DNA of 64,000 bases, from assembly GCF_012927185.1 (NCBI RefSeq), contig NZ_JABBGB010000001.1:1674001-1738000 (forward strand), in the 5' to 3' direction. Position 1 is the stretch's first letter. Every line of letters begins with the position of its first letter. This stretch comes from Pseudoflavitalea sp. G-6-1-2 (GTDB taxonomy: Bacteria > Bacteroidota > Bacteroidia > Chitinophagales > Chitinophagaceae). Below the pieces are notes generated by a model that was given only the letters and a program-made list of their open reading frames with translations, had not been told where the DNA came from and made no database searches. The position numbers and the translations under genes are program-made. Below, piece by piece: positions 35,844 through 44,787 of the stretch.

Positions 35844-36551
35844 TTAATTGTTTATCACTGTCACGAGCCAGCGAAATGCCCATTTCCATTGAACGGAAAA
35901 GTTACTGAATCCTGCCTGTTGAAATAAATCTTTCCAGTCATTTTTAACAAAACTTCTTTTAACAGAGAGGGGTGCATCGTGCCTTACAAGGTAACTGCGC
36001 GAGAACAGTCGAGTGAGCAGACGGATGGAAAATTCGGCCACCCGATGCCGGTGGAGATCGTTGATAAAGAAGCCGGTAGAAGCGTTGCGCTGCATCCATT
36101 GCAGTTGCTGCACCAGTTCTTCATTGGTGAAATGATGGCAGAAAAGAGACGAAAAAATAATATCCGGTTTCGTCGAAAACTGCGCCAGACGGTAATCTGA
36201 TACGATGAACTGTGGTTTTTCGATACCGGGCATCACAGATTGCTGCTGCCATTTTTCTTGAGCGGTTTCGATGCACCATCGATTGATATCAATACCGGTG
36301 AAGGATGCCTCAATTCCATTTCGCATGCACCATCCAGCAATTGCGAGCAGGTTATCGCCGCCTCCGCATCCAATCTCGCATATGGATATCCGTTTCTTTC
36401 CTGATAACAATTTCTTAATACCTGCGATAGTGATAGCATGTCCTCCCAACCAAGTGTTTATGATGTTCAGCTCGTACATATTGCGACGGATATCTTCGGC
36501 TGGTATATCCGGCTGATCGAGCAGTTCTAACTGAAGACTTCGTTGGCGCAT
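35844..36551 (-). CDS. SAM-dependent methyltransferase
   Basis: A 235-residue class I methyltransferase. Motif I is ISICEIGCGGGDNLLAIA (near 55-70), followed by FTGIDINRWCIETA and IIFSSLFCHHFTNEELVQQL. It lies 6 bases after the type III PKS and 19 bases before the FAD enzyme. The FFINDLHRHRVAEFSIRLLTRLFSRS segment is shared with methyltransferases of phenolic-lipid and quinone pathways; it likely methylates the polyketide product (inference). Confidence 0.87.
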   Translation of the reverse strand: MRQRSLQLELLDQPDIPAEDIRRNMYELNIINTWLGGHAITIAGIKKLLSGKKRISICEIGCGGGDNLLAIAGWCMRNGIEASFTGIDINRWCIETAQEKWQQQSVMPGIEKPQFIVSDYRLAQFSTKPDIIFSSLFCHHFTNEELVQQLQWMQRNASTGFFINDLHRHRVAEFSIRLLTRLFSRSYLVRHDAPLSVKRSFVKNDWKDLFQQAGFSNFSVQWKWAFRWLVTVINN

Positions 36552-36557
36552 GACAAT

Positions 36558-37661
36558 TTACTGTAATTGATCTTTCGCAATAAATGTTTCCATGGTGAGG
36601 CCCGGACCAAAGCCCGCTCCGAAAATGCAGGTATTTTCAGCAGGCCGGTTGCGCCATTGCTGCATCTGTTGCTTCAGTACAAAAAGAATAGTAGCTGAAC
36701 TCATATTGCCATACTGCCTGAGTACATCATAACTTTCTTCAAGCGCGTGTTGCTGCAGTCCGCAGCTCTTTGCGATGGCTTCGAGTATGCGCTTGCCTCC
36801 GGGATGTATGCACCAGCCGGTGATAGCTTCCTTGTTCAGCGAGGCCTGCTGTAATGCGCGCAGGGTAAGGTTTTCAAAGTCTTCACTCAACAGCTCCGGG
36901 ATGTAGTTGCTGAGCGTCATTTGAAAACCTGACGACGAAAGCTCCCATGCCATATCTTTTTTCCCTTTGGGTATAATCTCGCTGTAGAAGTTGGTGAGCA
37001 GCAGGCCGGGTTGTTCATCATCATCGGCTGTTATCATCACAGCTGCGCTGCCATCGGCAAAAAGAAGACTGCTGGCGATATTATCCGGAGTAGGTTCGCG
37101 TTGGAAGTGCAGGGTGCAGAGTTCTGTGCATACGATCAGTACACGTGCTTGTGGATCGCTTTTGCAAAAAGCATCTGCCATTTTCATTGCATGAATGGCG
37201 GCATAACAACCCATGAAGTTCACTGAACTGCGCCAGGTGTTCTTGTTCAGATCGAGCAGTTCGATGAGTTGAAGATCGAGGCCCGGCGCACTCATGCCGG
37301 TGCAACTCACTGTAATGAGATGTGTGATCTGTTTGGAGGAGTGAACGCCCTGTAAACAATCGCGCACAGCATCAACGGAAAGTGGCGCTGCATAGCGCTG
37401 GTACCATTGCATGCGTGTTTCAAGCGAAGGGAAGGGATCGAGATTTTCTGTCTGTGGATAGAATTTCCATTCGGAAACCGGTCTGCTGTAATCCGGTATC
37501 ACAGAGTGTCGCGTACTGATGGCACTCTGATGATAGAGAAATCTTAATTTTCGTTCCTCCGTTCCTGTTAGTGAATAGGCAGGAAGCATGAATTGCAGGA
37601 TGTCTTCCTGCCGGTGCTTCCATGCGGGCACTGCGGTTCCTATTGATATGATCTTGCTCAA
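36558..37661 (-). CDS. Type III polyketide synthase (chalcone/stilbene synthase family)
   Basis: A 367-residue homodimeric condensing enzyme. The catalytic triad is complete: Cys152 in NFMGCYAAI, His286 in CIHPGGKRIL and Asn319 in RQYGNMSSATI. It would condense an acyl starter with malonyl units, probably to an alkylresorcinol or alkylpyrone-type product, in the cytoplasm. Translation seems to start at a TTG (37661) that overlaps the UbiA stop by 4 bases; the next in-frame ATG would delete conserved N-terminal SKIISIGTAVP. It is the core of a five-gene operon. Confidence 0.93.
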   Translation of the reverse strand: MSKIISIGTAVPAWKHRQEDILQFMLPAYSLTGTEERKLRFLYHQSAISTRHSVIPDYSRPVSEWKFYPQTENLDPFPSLETRMQWYQRYAAPLSVDAVRDCLQGVHSSKQITHLITVSCTGMSAPGLDLQLIELLDLNKNTWRSSVNFMGCYAAIHAMKMADAFCKSDPQARVLIVCTELCTLHFQREPTPDNIASSLLFADGSAAVMITADDDEQPGLLLTNFYSEIIPKGKKDMAWELSSSGFQMTLSNYIPELLSEDFENLTLRALQQASLNKEAITGWCIHPGGKRILEAIAKSCGLQQHALEESYDVLRQYGNMSSATILFVLKQQMQQWRNRPAENTCIFGAGFGPGLTMETFIAKDQLQ

Positions 37662-38518
37662 ATAAACCTCCCTGTTAAAATGATTAGGAATGCCAGGTTA
37701 GAGCAAAGGGATGCGATCAGGTTCATCTGCATGGTGCGCCTGAAATCTGCCATGGACGTATTCTTCCACACTGCACTTGCCCAGCTGAAAAAATATACGA
37801 GTGCAGGCAACATTGCGGTTGCTATGATGTAAAAATTCATGGACTGGTGCCGTTGCCAAAAAAGCCAGGCCAGCACAACCATGGCAGCCGCGTAGAGGCA
37901 GGCAGTGAAAATGAAAGTGCCCCGAATGCCCAGCAGTGCGCTGAGTGTTTGCACGCCATCTTTTCTGTCGGCCTCATGCTGATATACCTGTGTGATGGGA
38001 TAGAATGCCCCGATCAGCAATGCAGCTGCAATTATGCCGCCAGGCGGGGCTTTCAACGATTTGTCTTCACTGCACGCATGGTATACCAGAAAAAATGTAA
38101 CGGCTCCCTGGAACAGCACAACCGTTGCATATCCCGCAACAGCATATTGTTTCAGTCTGATGCCTCTGTAACTATACGCGCGTGATGCAAGTATGTATGC
38201 AACTATGCCTGCTGCGAAAATGGTGCTGATGAAGAAGCTGAGAACAACTGCCAGCAGATCCATTGCAATAGTTACATAGAACAGCTGCTTTGTAGGCTGC
38301 ATGGGCTTCTCCAGTCCTCCGATACTTCCTTCATCGCGATCCATATAAGAATTGTATCCGTTGCTTGCCGGATACACCAGCAAATGAAGTATGATGAATA
38401 CCAGCCATGCTGCTTTTGTATCCATCACCGGAACCATGCCCAAAGCAAAGAGGTAAACCGGCAACAGAAAAAACGAGAAGTGAAACCGCAAGAGCTGTAT
38501 GGTAGAGCGTTGCAGCAT
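37658..38518 (-). CDS. UbiA family prenyltransferase
   Basis: A 286-residue integral membrane prenyltransferase with about eight helices. The first Asp-rich site is NGYNSYMDRDEGSIGG (about 55-70) and the second YQHEADRKDGVQTLS (about 180-195), which bind the prenyl diphosphate through magnesium. It is the first gene of the operon and overlaps the type III PKS by 4 bases. It could prenylate a phenolic polyketide at the membrane, giving a quinone-like meroterpenoid. Divergent from the hydrolase gene, 72 bases apart. Confidence 0.9.
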   Translation of the reverse strand: MLQRSTIQLLRFHFSFFLLPVYLFALGMVPVMDTKAAWLVFIILHLLVYPASNGYNSYMDRDEGSIGGLEKPMQPTKQLFYVTIAMDLLAVVLSFFISTIFAAGIVAYILASRAYSYRGIRLKQYAVAGYATVVLFQGAVTFFLVYHACSEDKSLKAPPGGIIAAALLIGAFYPITQVYQHEADRKDGVQTLSALLGIRGTFIFTACLYAAAMVVLAWLFWQRHQSMNFYIIATAMLPALVYFFSWASAVWKNTSMADFRRTMQMNLIASLCSNLAFLIILTGRFI

Positions 38519-38590
38519 ATTATTGTAATTTAAGCTATTTGCACAGTAACCGCCAATGTTGTTGTAACTTGTAAGTATAAACTTTATGCT

Positions 38591-39553
38591 ATGTCCCGGA
38601 TTGCAATTGCCCTGTTAGGCTGTTTATTATTTCTGATCAAAATTCCAGCTATGGCGCAGGTGAAAGATTCTGTGGTGCTCGATTCGCCTTCCGGTAAGAT
38701 CTATGGCACGCTTACCGTACCTCCGCATTCCCGGCCGATGCCGGTAGTGCTGATCATTGCCGGTTCGGGCCCTACGGACCGCGACGGCAACAGCGCACTT
38801 ACCCAGAACAACTCACTAAAATTACTGGGCGAAGGTTTGAATAATGCCGGCATAGCAACGCTGCGCTACGATAAGCGTGGCGTAGCCGCAAGTGCAGCTG
38901 CCATGAAACCCGAAGCCGATATGCGCTTCGAAGATTATGTAAATGATGCCACGGCCATTGCGCAAAACCTGCAACGCGATAAACGGTTTTCCAAAGTAAT
39001 CATAGCCGGACACAGCGAAGGTTCGCTGATAGGAATGATTGCGGCAGAAAAAGCAAACACTGCTGCATATATTTCATTGGCAGGATTAGGCAGGGGAGCA
39101 GCCGACGCGCTGAAAGATCAGCTGAATGCACAGTTGTTGCCCGTACTTGGAAAAGAAGAAGCCGATCGTGCGGGACGCATGATAGATTCGCTCAGCAAAG
39201 GCGAGTCGGTTATTTCGGTTCCTCCTTATCTGATGGCTGTTTTCAGGCCATCGATACAACCTTACCTGAAGAGTTGGTTTGCTTATGATCCGCAGCAGCT
39301 GATCAGCAAACTCAATATGCCGGTGCTGATTCTGCAGGGCTCTACAGATATTCAGGTGAAAGTAGAAGATGCTGAATTGCTGCACAAAGCACTGCCAAAA
39401 GCTACGATGAAGATCATCGAAGGCATGAACCATATCTTCAAACAAAGCGAAACAGACAGGCCGAAAAATATTGCCACTTACTCAAAACCTGAATTGCCGC
39501 TGGTACCTGAACTGATACAGACTGTTGTGCCGTTTGTGAATGGATTGAAGTAA
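38591..39553 (+). CDS. Secreted alpha/beta hydrolase
   Basis: A 320-residue serine hydrolase with a signal peptide (to MAQ, about residue 23). The nucleophile elbow AGHSEGS carries the serine, VLIIAGSGPTDRDGN provides the oxyanion region, and the LILQGSTDIQVKVEDAE and EGMNHIFK segments hold the Asp and His. It resembles the Bacteroidota peptidase/esterase-like hydrolases; substrate unknown. Monocistronic, ending at a bidirectional terminator shared with the E2 gene. Confidence 0.87.
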   Translation: MSRIAIALLGCLLFLIKIPAMAQVKDSVVLDSPSGKIYGTLTVPPHSRPMPVVLIIAGSGPTDRDGNSALTQNNSLKLLGEGLNNAGIATLRYDKRGVAASAAAMKPEADMRFEDYVNDATAIAQNLQRDKRFSKVIIAGHSEGSLIGMIAAEKANTAAYISLAGLGRGAADALKDQLNAQLLPVLGKEEADRAGRMIDSLSKGESVISVPPYLMAVFRPSIQPYLKSWFAYDPQQLISKLNMPVLILQGSTDIQVKVEDAELLHKALPKATMKIIEGMNHIFKQSETDRPKNIATYSKPELPLVPELIQTVVPFVNGLK

Positions 39554-39579
39554 GTATTCTGTAAATCTTCTTGCAAATA

Positions 39580-39608
39580 AAAAGTCCCGCAGCAATTGCG
39601 GGACTTTT
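39580..39608. terminator. Bidirectional terminator between hydrolase and E2 genes
   Basis: A perfect 12-bp stem, AAAAGTCCCGCA (39580-39591) with TGCGGGACTTTT (39597-39608), loop of 5, with T runs on both strands. It lies between convergent stops at 39553 and 39636. Confidence 0.9.
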
Positions 39609-39635
39609 CTATGATAGTTGAAATCATTCTTGCTA

Positions 39636-41306
39636 TTACACCAGCATGGTGAGTGGTTCTTCGAGCAGACCTTGCAGTGTTTGCAGGAAAGCCGCACCTG
39701 TAGCGCCGTCCACCACACGGTGGTCGCAGCTGAGGGTTATTTTCATTACGTTTCCTACTACAATCTGTCCGTTTCTAACAACAGGCACCTGATTGATGGC
39801 TCCTACTGCGAGGATACATGCATCGGGTGAGTTGATGATGGCAGTGAATTCTTCAATGCCGAACATGCCGAGGTTAGAGATGGTGAAAGTATTTCCTTCC
39901 CAGTCCGAAGGTTGCAGTTTCTTTTCTTTCGCTTTCTGTGCATACACTTTCACTTCCGAAGCGATTTGGCTCAGTGTTTTGGTGTCTGCGAAGCGAACTA
40001 CAGGAACGAGGAGGCCTTCTTCTACGGCAACTGCCACACCGATGTTTACGTGATGGTTGATGCGGATCTTATCGCCTCTCCAGCTGCTGTTTACTTTCGG
40101 GTGTTTCTTCAATGCGATAGCACATGCTTTCAACACGAAATCGTTGAAAGATATTTTTGCAGGAGATACTTCGTTGAGTTTTGCTCTGCTTTCTACTGCT
40201 TTGTCCATGTTTATTTCCATGGTGAGGTAGAAGTGAGGAGCAGTGAATTTGCTTTCTGCCAGACGCTTCGCAATCACTTTGCGCATCTGAGAAACAGGCA
40301 CTTCTTCATAGCTTTCCTGACCAACAGGAGCTGATGGAATGCTGGCAGTTGAAGCAGCAGTGCTTGCTGAAGCAGCAGGAGCAGCTGCACCGGGAACGTA
40401 ATTGTCGATGTCTTTCTTCACAATTCTTCCGTTGTCGCCGGAGCCGGCAACTTTGGAAAGATCGATGCCTTTATCGCTGGCGATCTTTTTAGCGAGTGGG
40501 GATGCTTTTACGCGGCCATCTTCGTCTGAAGATGCAGTGGCAGCAGGGGCGCTGGTGGTTGCAGCGGGCTGCGCGGCAGCAGCAGGTTGTGCAGCGGCGG
40601 CAGGAGCAGCAGCTGGAGCGCCACCACCTTTGGCAGCAGCTACGATAGCGTTTACATCTACTTTGCTGGCATCACCGATGATAGCGAGCAGATCGTTCAC
40701 CGCTACTTTATCACCTTTCTGTGCGCCGATGTATAATAATTTACCTTCTTTATAGCTTTCGAGTTCCATGGTGGCTTTGTCTGTTTCAACATCAGCCAGC
40801 AGGTCTCCTTTCTTTACGGAGTCACCTACGTTCTTGTGCCATGCTGCGATAACGCCTTCCGTCATGGTATCGCTGAGGCGCGGCATCAGAATTACTTCAG
40901 GAACTGTGGAGAGGTCCATCGATTGTGCAGTTGCAGCAGCTGGTGCTGCGGCAGGTGCGGCCTGTGGTGCAGGGGCTGCGGCTTGTTGGGGAGCGGCTGG
41001 TTGCTCAGCTGCGGGAGCAGGAGCAGCGGCAGCAGCGCCACCTTTGATGAGTGTACTGATATCTTCACCCGGGTTACCGATGATAGCCAGCAGGTCGTTC
41101 ACCTGGAGCTTGCCACCTTTTTCGGTACCGATATGGAGTAATGTACCATCTTTATAAGATTCGAGCTCCATGGTTGCTTTATCGGTTTCCACCTCAGCCA
41201 GGAGATCACCTTTTTTCACAGGGTCGCCAACTTTTTTATGCCAGGCCGCAATCACACCTTCGGTCATCGTATCACTCAGGCGGGGCATTAGGATCACTTC
41301 AGCCAT
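39636..41306 (-). CDS. Pyruvate dehydrogenase complex E2 (dihydrolipoamide acetyltransferase)
   Basis: A 556-residue E2 with two lipoyl domains (about residues 1-85 and 135-220), each with the lipoyl lysine in ETDKATMELESYK, joined by Ala/Pro-rich linkers; a peripheral-subunit binding domain (VKASPLAKKIASDKGIDLSKVAGSGDNGRI, about 270-300); and the catalytic acetyltransferase domain ending with the active site DHRVVDGATGAAFL. The two lipoyl domains are very similar, pointing to duplication. E1 and E3 genes are not in the window. It transfers the acetyl group to CoA in the cytoplasm. Confidence 0.95.
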   Translation of the reverse strand: MAEVILMPRLSDTMTEGVIAAWHKKVGDPVKKGDLLAEVETDKATMELESYKDGTLLHIGTEKGGKLQVNDLLAIIGNPGEDISTLIKGGAAAAAPAPAAEQPAAPQQAAAPAPQAAPAAAPAAATAQSMDLSTVPEVILMPRLSDTMTEGVIAAWHKNVGDSVKKGDLLADVETDKATMELESYKEGKLLYIGAQKGDKVAVNDLLAIIGDASKVDVNAIVAAAKGGGAPAAAPAAAAQPAAAAQPAATTSAPAATASSDEDGRVKASPLAKKIASDKGIDLSKVAGSGDNGRIVKKDIDNYVPGAAAPAASASTAASTASIPSAPVGQESYEEVPVSQMRKVIAKRLAESKFTAPHFYLTMEINMDKAVESRAKLNEVSPAKISFNDFVLKACAIALKKHPKVNSSWRGDKIRINHHVNIGVAVAVEEGLLVPVVRFADTKTLSQIASEVKVYAQKAKEKKLQPSDWEGNTFTISNLGMFGIEEFTAIINSPDACILAVGAINQVPVVRNGQIVVGNVMKITLSCDHRVVDGATGAAFLQTLQGLLEEPLTMLV

Positions 41307-41453
41307 AACTTATATTCTTGATTTGAATTTGAATGCTATTTTTCTGATCGAGGGTCGAAATTACAGCAAAATAGGGAATTGACAATGCTGAACAGTCATT
41401 GAACTGTATGCAATACATTATGTTGAATTGGCAGTGGTTGCCGATGCAACCCG

Positions 41454-43253
41454 TTAAAAGTCAAGTTCCAGTCTCAGTCTGTCTTTCAGCTCTCTGATCA
41501 GTGGATATTCTTCAATGATGGCAATAAACTGTTCCCGGCTGGTTACGGTTTTTTCGGCGGTCTCCTGATAAACTACGTTTTCATCTACCTCTATCACAAA
41601 GAGAAGAGAGCGGTTGTTGAAAACCGTACAGAGGTATTCGCTCAGCGGTCTTCTTTCGCCTTCGATGAACTTTTGTTCCAGGTTATTATTGGTTACAATC
41701 GTAAAATGCTGGTGGTTGTTGATCTGTAGTCTGGCCATCACAAAAGATTGAGAGGCCGGGTTCTTGGTATCGCGCAGCTGCTGGGTGAAATTCTCCCATG
41801 CTGCCTGCAGTCTCTCGTCGCTCAGTGCGATGGGGTCTCCGGCAGCTTTTGGCCCCTTGCCTACAAACTGCTGGCGGATGCTGGCCAGTCCCCCCAGTTT
41901 CACTTTCGCTGTCTGGTCGGTGGTGGCGGTTTGTGGAGTGGACGCCGTTTGAACGGGCGGCAGATTCTGTGCCGCTGCCGATGGTTTTCTGGCGGGTGTT
42001 TCTTCGATGATCAGCCTGGCTTCCGCTTCCGGAGCGGCTTTCGGCTTAGCTGCTGCCCTGGCAGGCGCTGCTCCGATTACCGGGATCTGACGGAAGGCTA
42101 CGGGTTTTGCTGTATCAACTACTTTTTTTTTACCATTTTCATCTCCACCCAGCTCTATCGCCTGAGAGAGATAGCTGAGCTTGATGAGCACCAGTTCTAT
42201 ATGGAGTCGCTTGTTGCGGGCAGACTTGAAACCTATTTCGGCTTCGTTCAGAATGTTCAGTGCATTGATCAGCCAGGCCACTGAAACCTGCTTGCCCATG
42301 GCAATGTAGCGGTCCTTGAAACTTTCCACTACCTGCAGCAGATTGGCCACTTTCACATCTTTACACACCAGCAGGTTGCGGATGAATTCTGCAAATCCGT
42401 TCAGTACCAGATCGCCCTCGAACCCTTTGCGGTCGATATCATCGTACAAAAGCATTGCCGCGCCAAGATCCTGTGCCAGCATGCTTTCCATGAAACGGAA
42501 ATAGTAGTCCGCATCGAGAATGTTCAGGTGTTCGAGTGTGTTCTGATAGCTTACGGTTCCGTTGGTGAAACTCACTATCTTGTCCATGATGCTGAGTGCA
42601 TCACGCATACATCCTTCACTTTTCTGTGCAATCAGGTGCAGCGCTGCTTTATCGGCATTCACTTCTTCCTTTTTGCAGATCTGATCGAGATGTTCTACTG
42701 TATCGTTGGTCGTAATTCTTTTGAAATCGAAGATCTGGCATCGGCTCAGGATCGTGGGAAGGATCTTGTGCTTTTCGGTGGTAGCCAGAATGAAGATGGC
42801 ATATCCGGGGGGCTCTTCCAGCGTTTTCAGAAAGGCGTTGAAGGCCGAAGAACTGAGCATGTGCACCTCATCGATGATGTACACCTTGTAAGTGCCCGCC
42901 TGCGGCGCGAACCTTACCTGCTCTACCAGTGTACGGATATCATCCACGGAGTTGTTGCTGGCAGCATCGAGCTCATGGATGTTGAGGGATGTGCCCTCGT
43001 TGAACGAAACGCAGCTGTGGCACACATTGCATGCTTCGCCATCATCTCCCGGATTTTCGCAGTTGATCGTTTTGGCCAGAATACGCGCACAGGTTGTTTT
43101 ACCCACACCTCTGGGACCGCAGAACAGAAAGGCATGCGCCAGCTGCTGATTCTTGATGGCATTCTTCAGTGTAGTGGTAATATGCCCCTGCCCAACCACC
43201 GTATCAAAGGTCTGAGGCCGGTACTTCCTTGCCGAAACGATAAACTTTTCCAT
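41454..43253 (-). CDS. dnaX: DNA polymerase III subunit gamma/tau
   Basis: A 599-residue clamp-loader ATPase. Walker A GPRGVGKT (46-53), zinc cysteines C65, C75, C78, C81, Walker B/DExx DEVHMLSSSAFNAFLKTLEEPP and the sensor region LSRCQIFDFKRIT are all present. A Pro/Ala-rich tau-like linker (about 375-450) and a C-terminal domain follow. No slippery A-run of the E. coli frameshift type was seen where a gamma form would end. It is divergent from rlmI, 54 bases apart. Confidence 0.95.
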   Translation of the reverse strand: MEKFIVSARKYRPQTFDTVVGQGHITTTLKNAIKNQQLAHAFLFCGPRGVGKTTCARILAKTINCENPGDDGEACNVCHSCVSFNEGTSLNIHELDAASNNSVDDIRTLVEQVRFAPQAGTYKVYIIDEVHMLSSSAFNAFLKTLEEPPGYAIFILATTEKHKILPTILSRCQIFDFKRITTNDTVEHLDQICKKEEVNADKAALHLIAQKSEGCMRDALSIMDKIVSFTNGTVSYQNTLEHLNILDADYYFRFMESMLAQDLGAAMLLYDDIDRKGFEGDLVLNGFAEFIRNLLVCKDVKVANLLQVVESFKDRYIAMGKQVSVAWLINALNILNEAEIGFKSARNKRLHIELVLIKLSYLSQAIELGGDENGKKKVVDTAKPVAFRQIPVIGAAPARAAAKPKAAPEAEARLIIEETPARKPSAAAQNLPPVQTASTPQTATTDQTAKVKLGGLASIRQQFVGKGPKAAGDPIALSDERLQAAWENFTQQLRDTKNPASQSFVMARLQINNHQHFTIVTNNNLEQKFIEGERRPLSEYLCTVFNNRSLLFVIEVDENVVYQETAEKTVTSREQFIAIIEEYPLIRELKDRLRLELDF

Positions 43254-43280
43254 TATGGGTGCAATTTAAGAAACCCAGCT

Positions 43281-43303
43281 AAAACATAATAAGTTTACTT
43301 TTG
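43281..43303. promoter_or_regulatory. Overlapping divergent -7 elements for rlmI and dnaX
   Basis: TACTTTTG at 43296-43303 (plus) fits TAnnTTTG exactly and ends 4 bases before the rlmI ATG, so transcription may begin at or next to the start codon. On the minus strand TATGTTTT (plus 43281-43288) matches 7 of 8 positions 28 bases before the dnaX ATG. No -33 element is clear for either. Confidence 0.4.
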
Positions 43304-43307
43304 CGCC

Positions 43308-44483
43308 ATGATAAAAGCGACTCTAAAGAAGAAGATCAGTCCTCGCGTGGTGATCAACGGGCACCCCTGGATCTTCGCCAATGAAGTGAACACGGTAGAT
43401 GGAGAAGTGGACCCCGGTGATATTGTTGAAGTATATACCCACGATAAAAAATTTGTAGGTAAGGGATATATCAACCCTGCCAGTCAGATACTCATCCGGT
43501 TGCTCACGCGCGACAAAAATGAAACCATCAACGAAGATTTCTTTTATCGCCGTTTGCTGCAGGCCTGGAACTACCGCCAGCAGATCGGGTACTCCGAAAA
43601 CTGCCGCCTGATCTTCGGTGAAGCAGATCTGCTTCCTCAGCTGATCATCGATAAGTTCAACGATTACTTTGTAATTCAGACTCTGGCACTCGGTATCGAT
43701 AAGTGGAAACCCGCTATCGTAGCGGCTCTCAATAAGATCTTCACTCCCAAAGGCATCTACGAACGCAATGATGTACCTGTTCGTGAACTGGAAGGATTGC
43801 AGCAGATCAAAGGATTCTTATCTGAGCCTTTCGATACGAAGATCACCATCAATGAAAATGGACTGAAGTTTCTCGTAGACATCGAGAACGGACAAAAAAC
43901 CGGTTACTTCCTCGATCAGCAGGATAACCGCCGTGCCATTCAGCATATCGTAAAAGGAGCCGATGTACTCGGTGCATTCACCTACACCGGAACATTTGAA
44001 ATACATGCAGCAGCCTATGGCGCCAAAAGCGTACTGGGACTGGATATTTCTGAGAATGCAGTAGCGCAGGCCAATCGCAACGCCAAACTCAACGGTGTTG
44101 AAAACATCGTAAAGTTCGAAGCAGAGAATGCTTTCGATAAACTGAAACAGTGGGCGAAAGAAGGAAGACAATACGATGTGGTGATGCTCGATCCGCCGAG
44201 CTTTACCAAAACGAGAGAGAATATTCAGAAAGCCATCACCGGTTACAAAGAGATCAATCTCCGTGGAATGAAACTGGTAAAACCCGGCGGCTTTCTGGTA
44301 ACATCGAGCTGCACCAATCTGGTTCAGCCGGATCTGTTTCTGGAGATCATTCAGATGGCAGCGAAAGATGCGAGAAGAAAGATCAGACAGGTTTGCTTTC
44401 AGCCGCAATCAGCCGATCACCCGATCGTATGGGGATGGGAGAATACGCATTACCTGAAATTCCTGATCATTCAGGTTGATTAA
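43308..44483 (+). CDS. rlmI: Class I SAM-dependent rRNA methyltransferase, RlmI family
   Basis: A 391-residue 23S rRNA (m5C1962-type) methyltransferase. An N-terminal PUA domain (NGHPWIFANEV... VGKGYINPASQILIRLLTRD) is followed by an EEHEE-like region and the catalytic domain with KTGYFLDQQDNR, GAFTYTGTFEIHAAAYGAKSVLGLDIS and the DPPSFTKTRE motif; the catalytic cysteine lies in VTSSCTNLVQ. It modifies the large subunit in the cytoplasm. The promoter suggests a very short or absent 5' leader. Confidence 0.92.
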   Translation: MIKATLKKKISPRVVINGHPWIFANEVNTVDGEVDPGDIVEVYTHDKKFVGKGYINPASQILIRLLTRDKNETINEDFFYRRLLQAWNYRQQIGYSENCRLIFGEADLLPQLIIDKFNDYFVIQTLALGIDKWKPAIVAALNKIFTPKGIYERNDVPVRELEGLQQIKGFLSEPFDTKITINENGLKFLVDIENGQKTGYFLDQQDNRRAIQHIVKGADVLGAFTYTGTFEIHAAAYGAKSVLGLDISENAVAQANRNAKLNGVENIVKFEAENAFDKLKQWAKEGRQYDVVMLDPPSFTKTRENIQKAITGYKEINLRGMKLVKPGGFLVTSSCTNLVQPDLFLEIIQMAAKDARRKIRQVCFQPQSADHPIVWGWENTHYLKFLIIQVD

Positions 44484-44506
44484 TATTATTGCAAGCATAT
44501 CAGAAG

Positions 44507-44538
44507 ACCTGCATCGTGAAAACCTTGCAGGTTTTTTT
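44507..44538 (+). terminator. Terminator of rlmI
   Basis: ACCTGCA (44507-44513) pairs with TGCAGGT (44526-44532), followed by a T run to 44538. It is 24 bases past the stop. Confidence 0.75.
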
Positions 44539-44554
44539 GTGGGTGAATGGATAT

Positions 44555-44704
44555 GATGCAGGCGGGTATGCCACTGGTGCCGACAAATATGCCTGGCAGA
44601 GTGGTGGCTCCGGTGAACTGTAGGAGGTAGGATTGGGCGATATGCTATTGCCGCGCTTTCGTGCAACATATTTGAAGATCACCAACGGCATACCCGCTTG
44701 CATC
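44555..44704. repeat. 150-bp element bounded by imperfect 37/38-bp inverted repeats (MITE-like)
   Basis: The stretch 44555-44591 is the near reverse complement of 44667-44704: the outer 18 bases differ by one position, and the inner parts match again around TGGTG and CAAATATG after a short mismatch and one indel. Between them lie 75 bases with no gene. Similarity stops at the outer ends. This could be a small non-autonomous mobile element or a structured RNA. Short open frames on both strands here look like chance. The remainder of the 304-base gap to 44787 holds nothing else I can support. Confidence 0.55.
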
Positions 44705-44787
44705 CGAACCGCTGAAGGTGAGGCGGCTGTTGTAAGTATTGAATGCTGATATTCTGGGGATGTTTCAGCAATAGTTCAGTATGCTGA

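Noticed and set aside
41650-42140. Programmed frameshift in dnaX
   Set aside because: The expected long A-run slippery site with stem was not found; the Pro/Ala linker is in one frame.
44409-44703. Short open frames on - across the inverted-repeat element
   Set aside because: They run through the rlmI end, its terminator and both repeat arms; no protein features.
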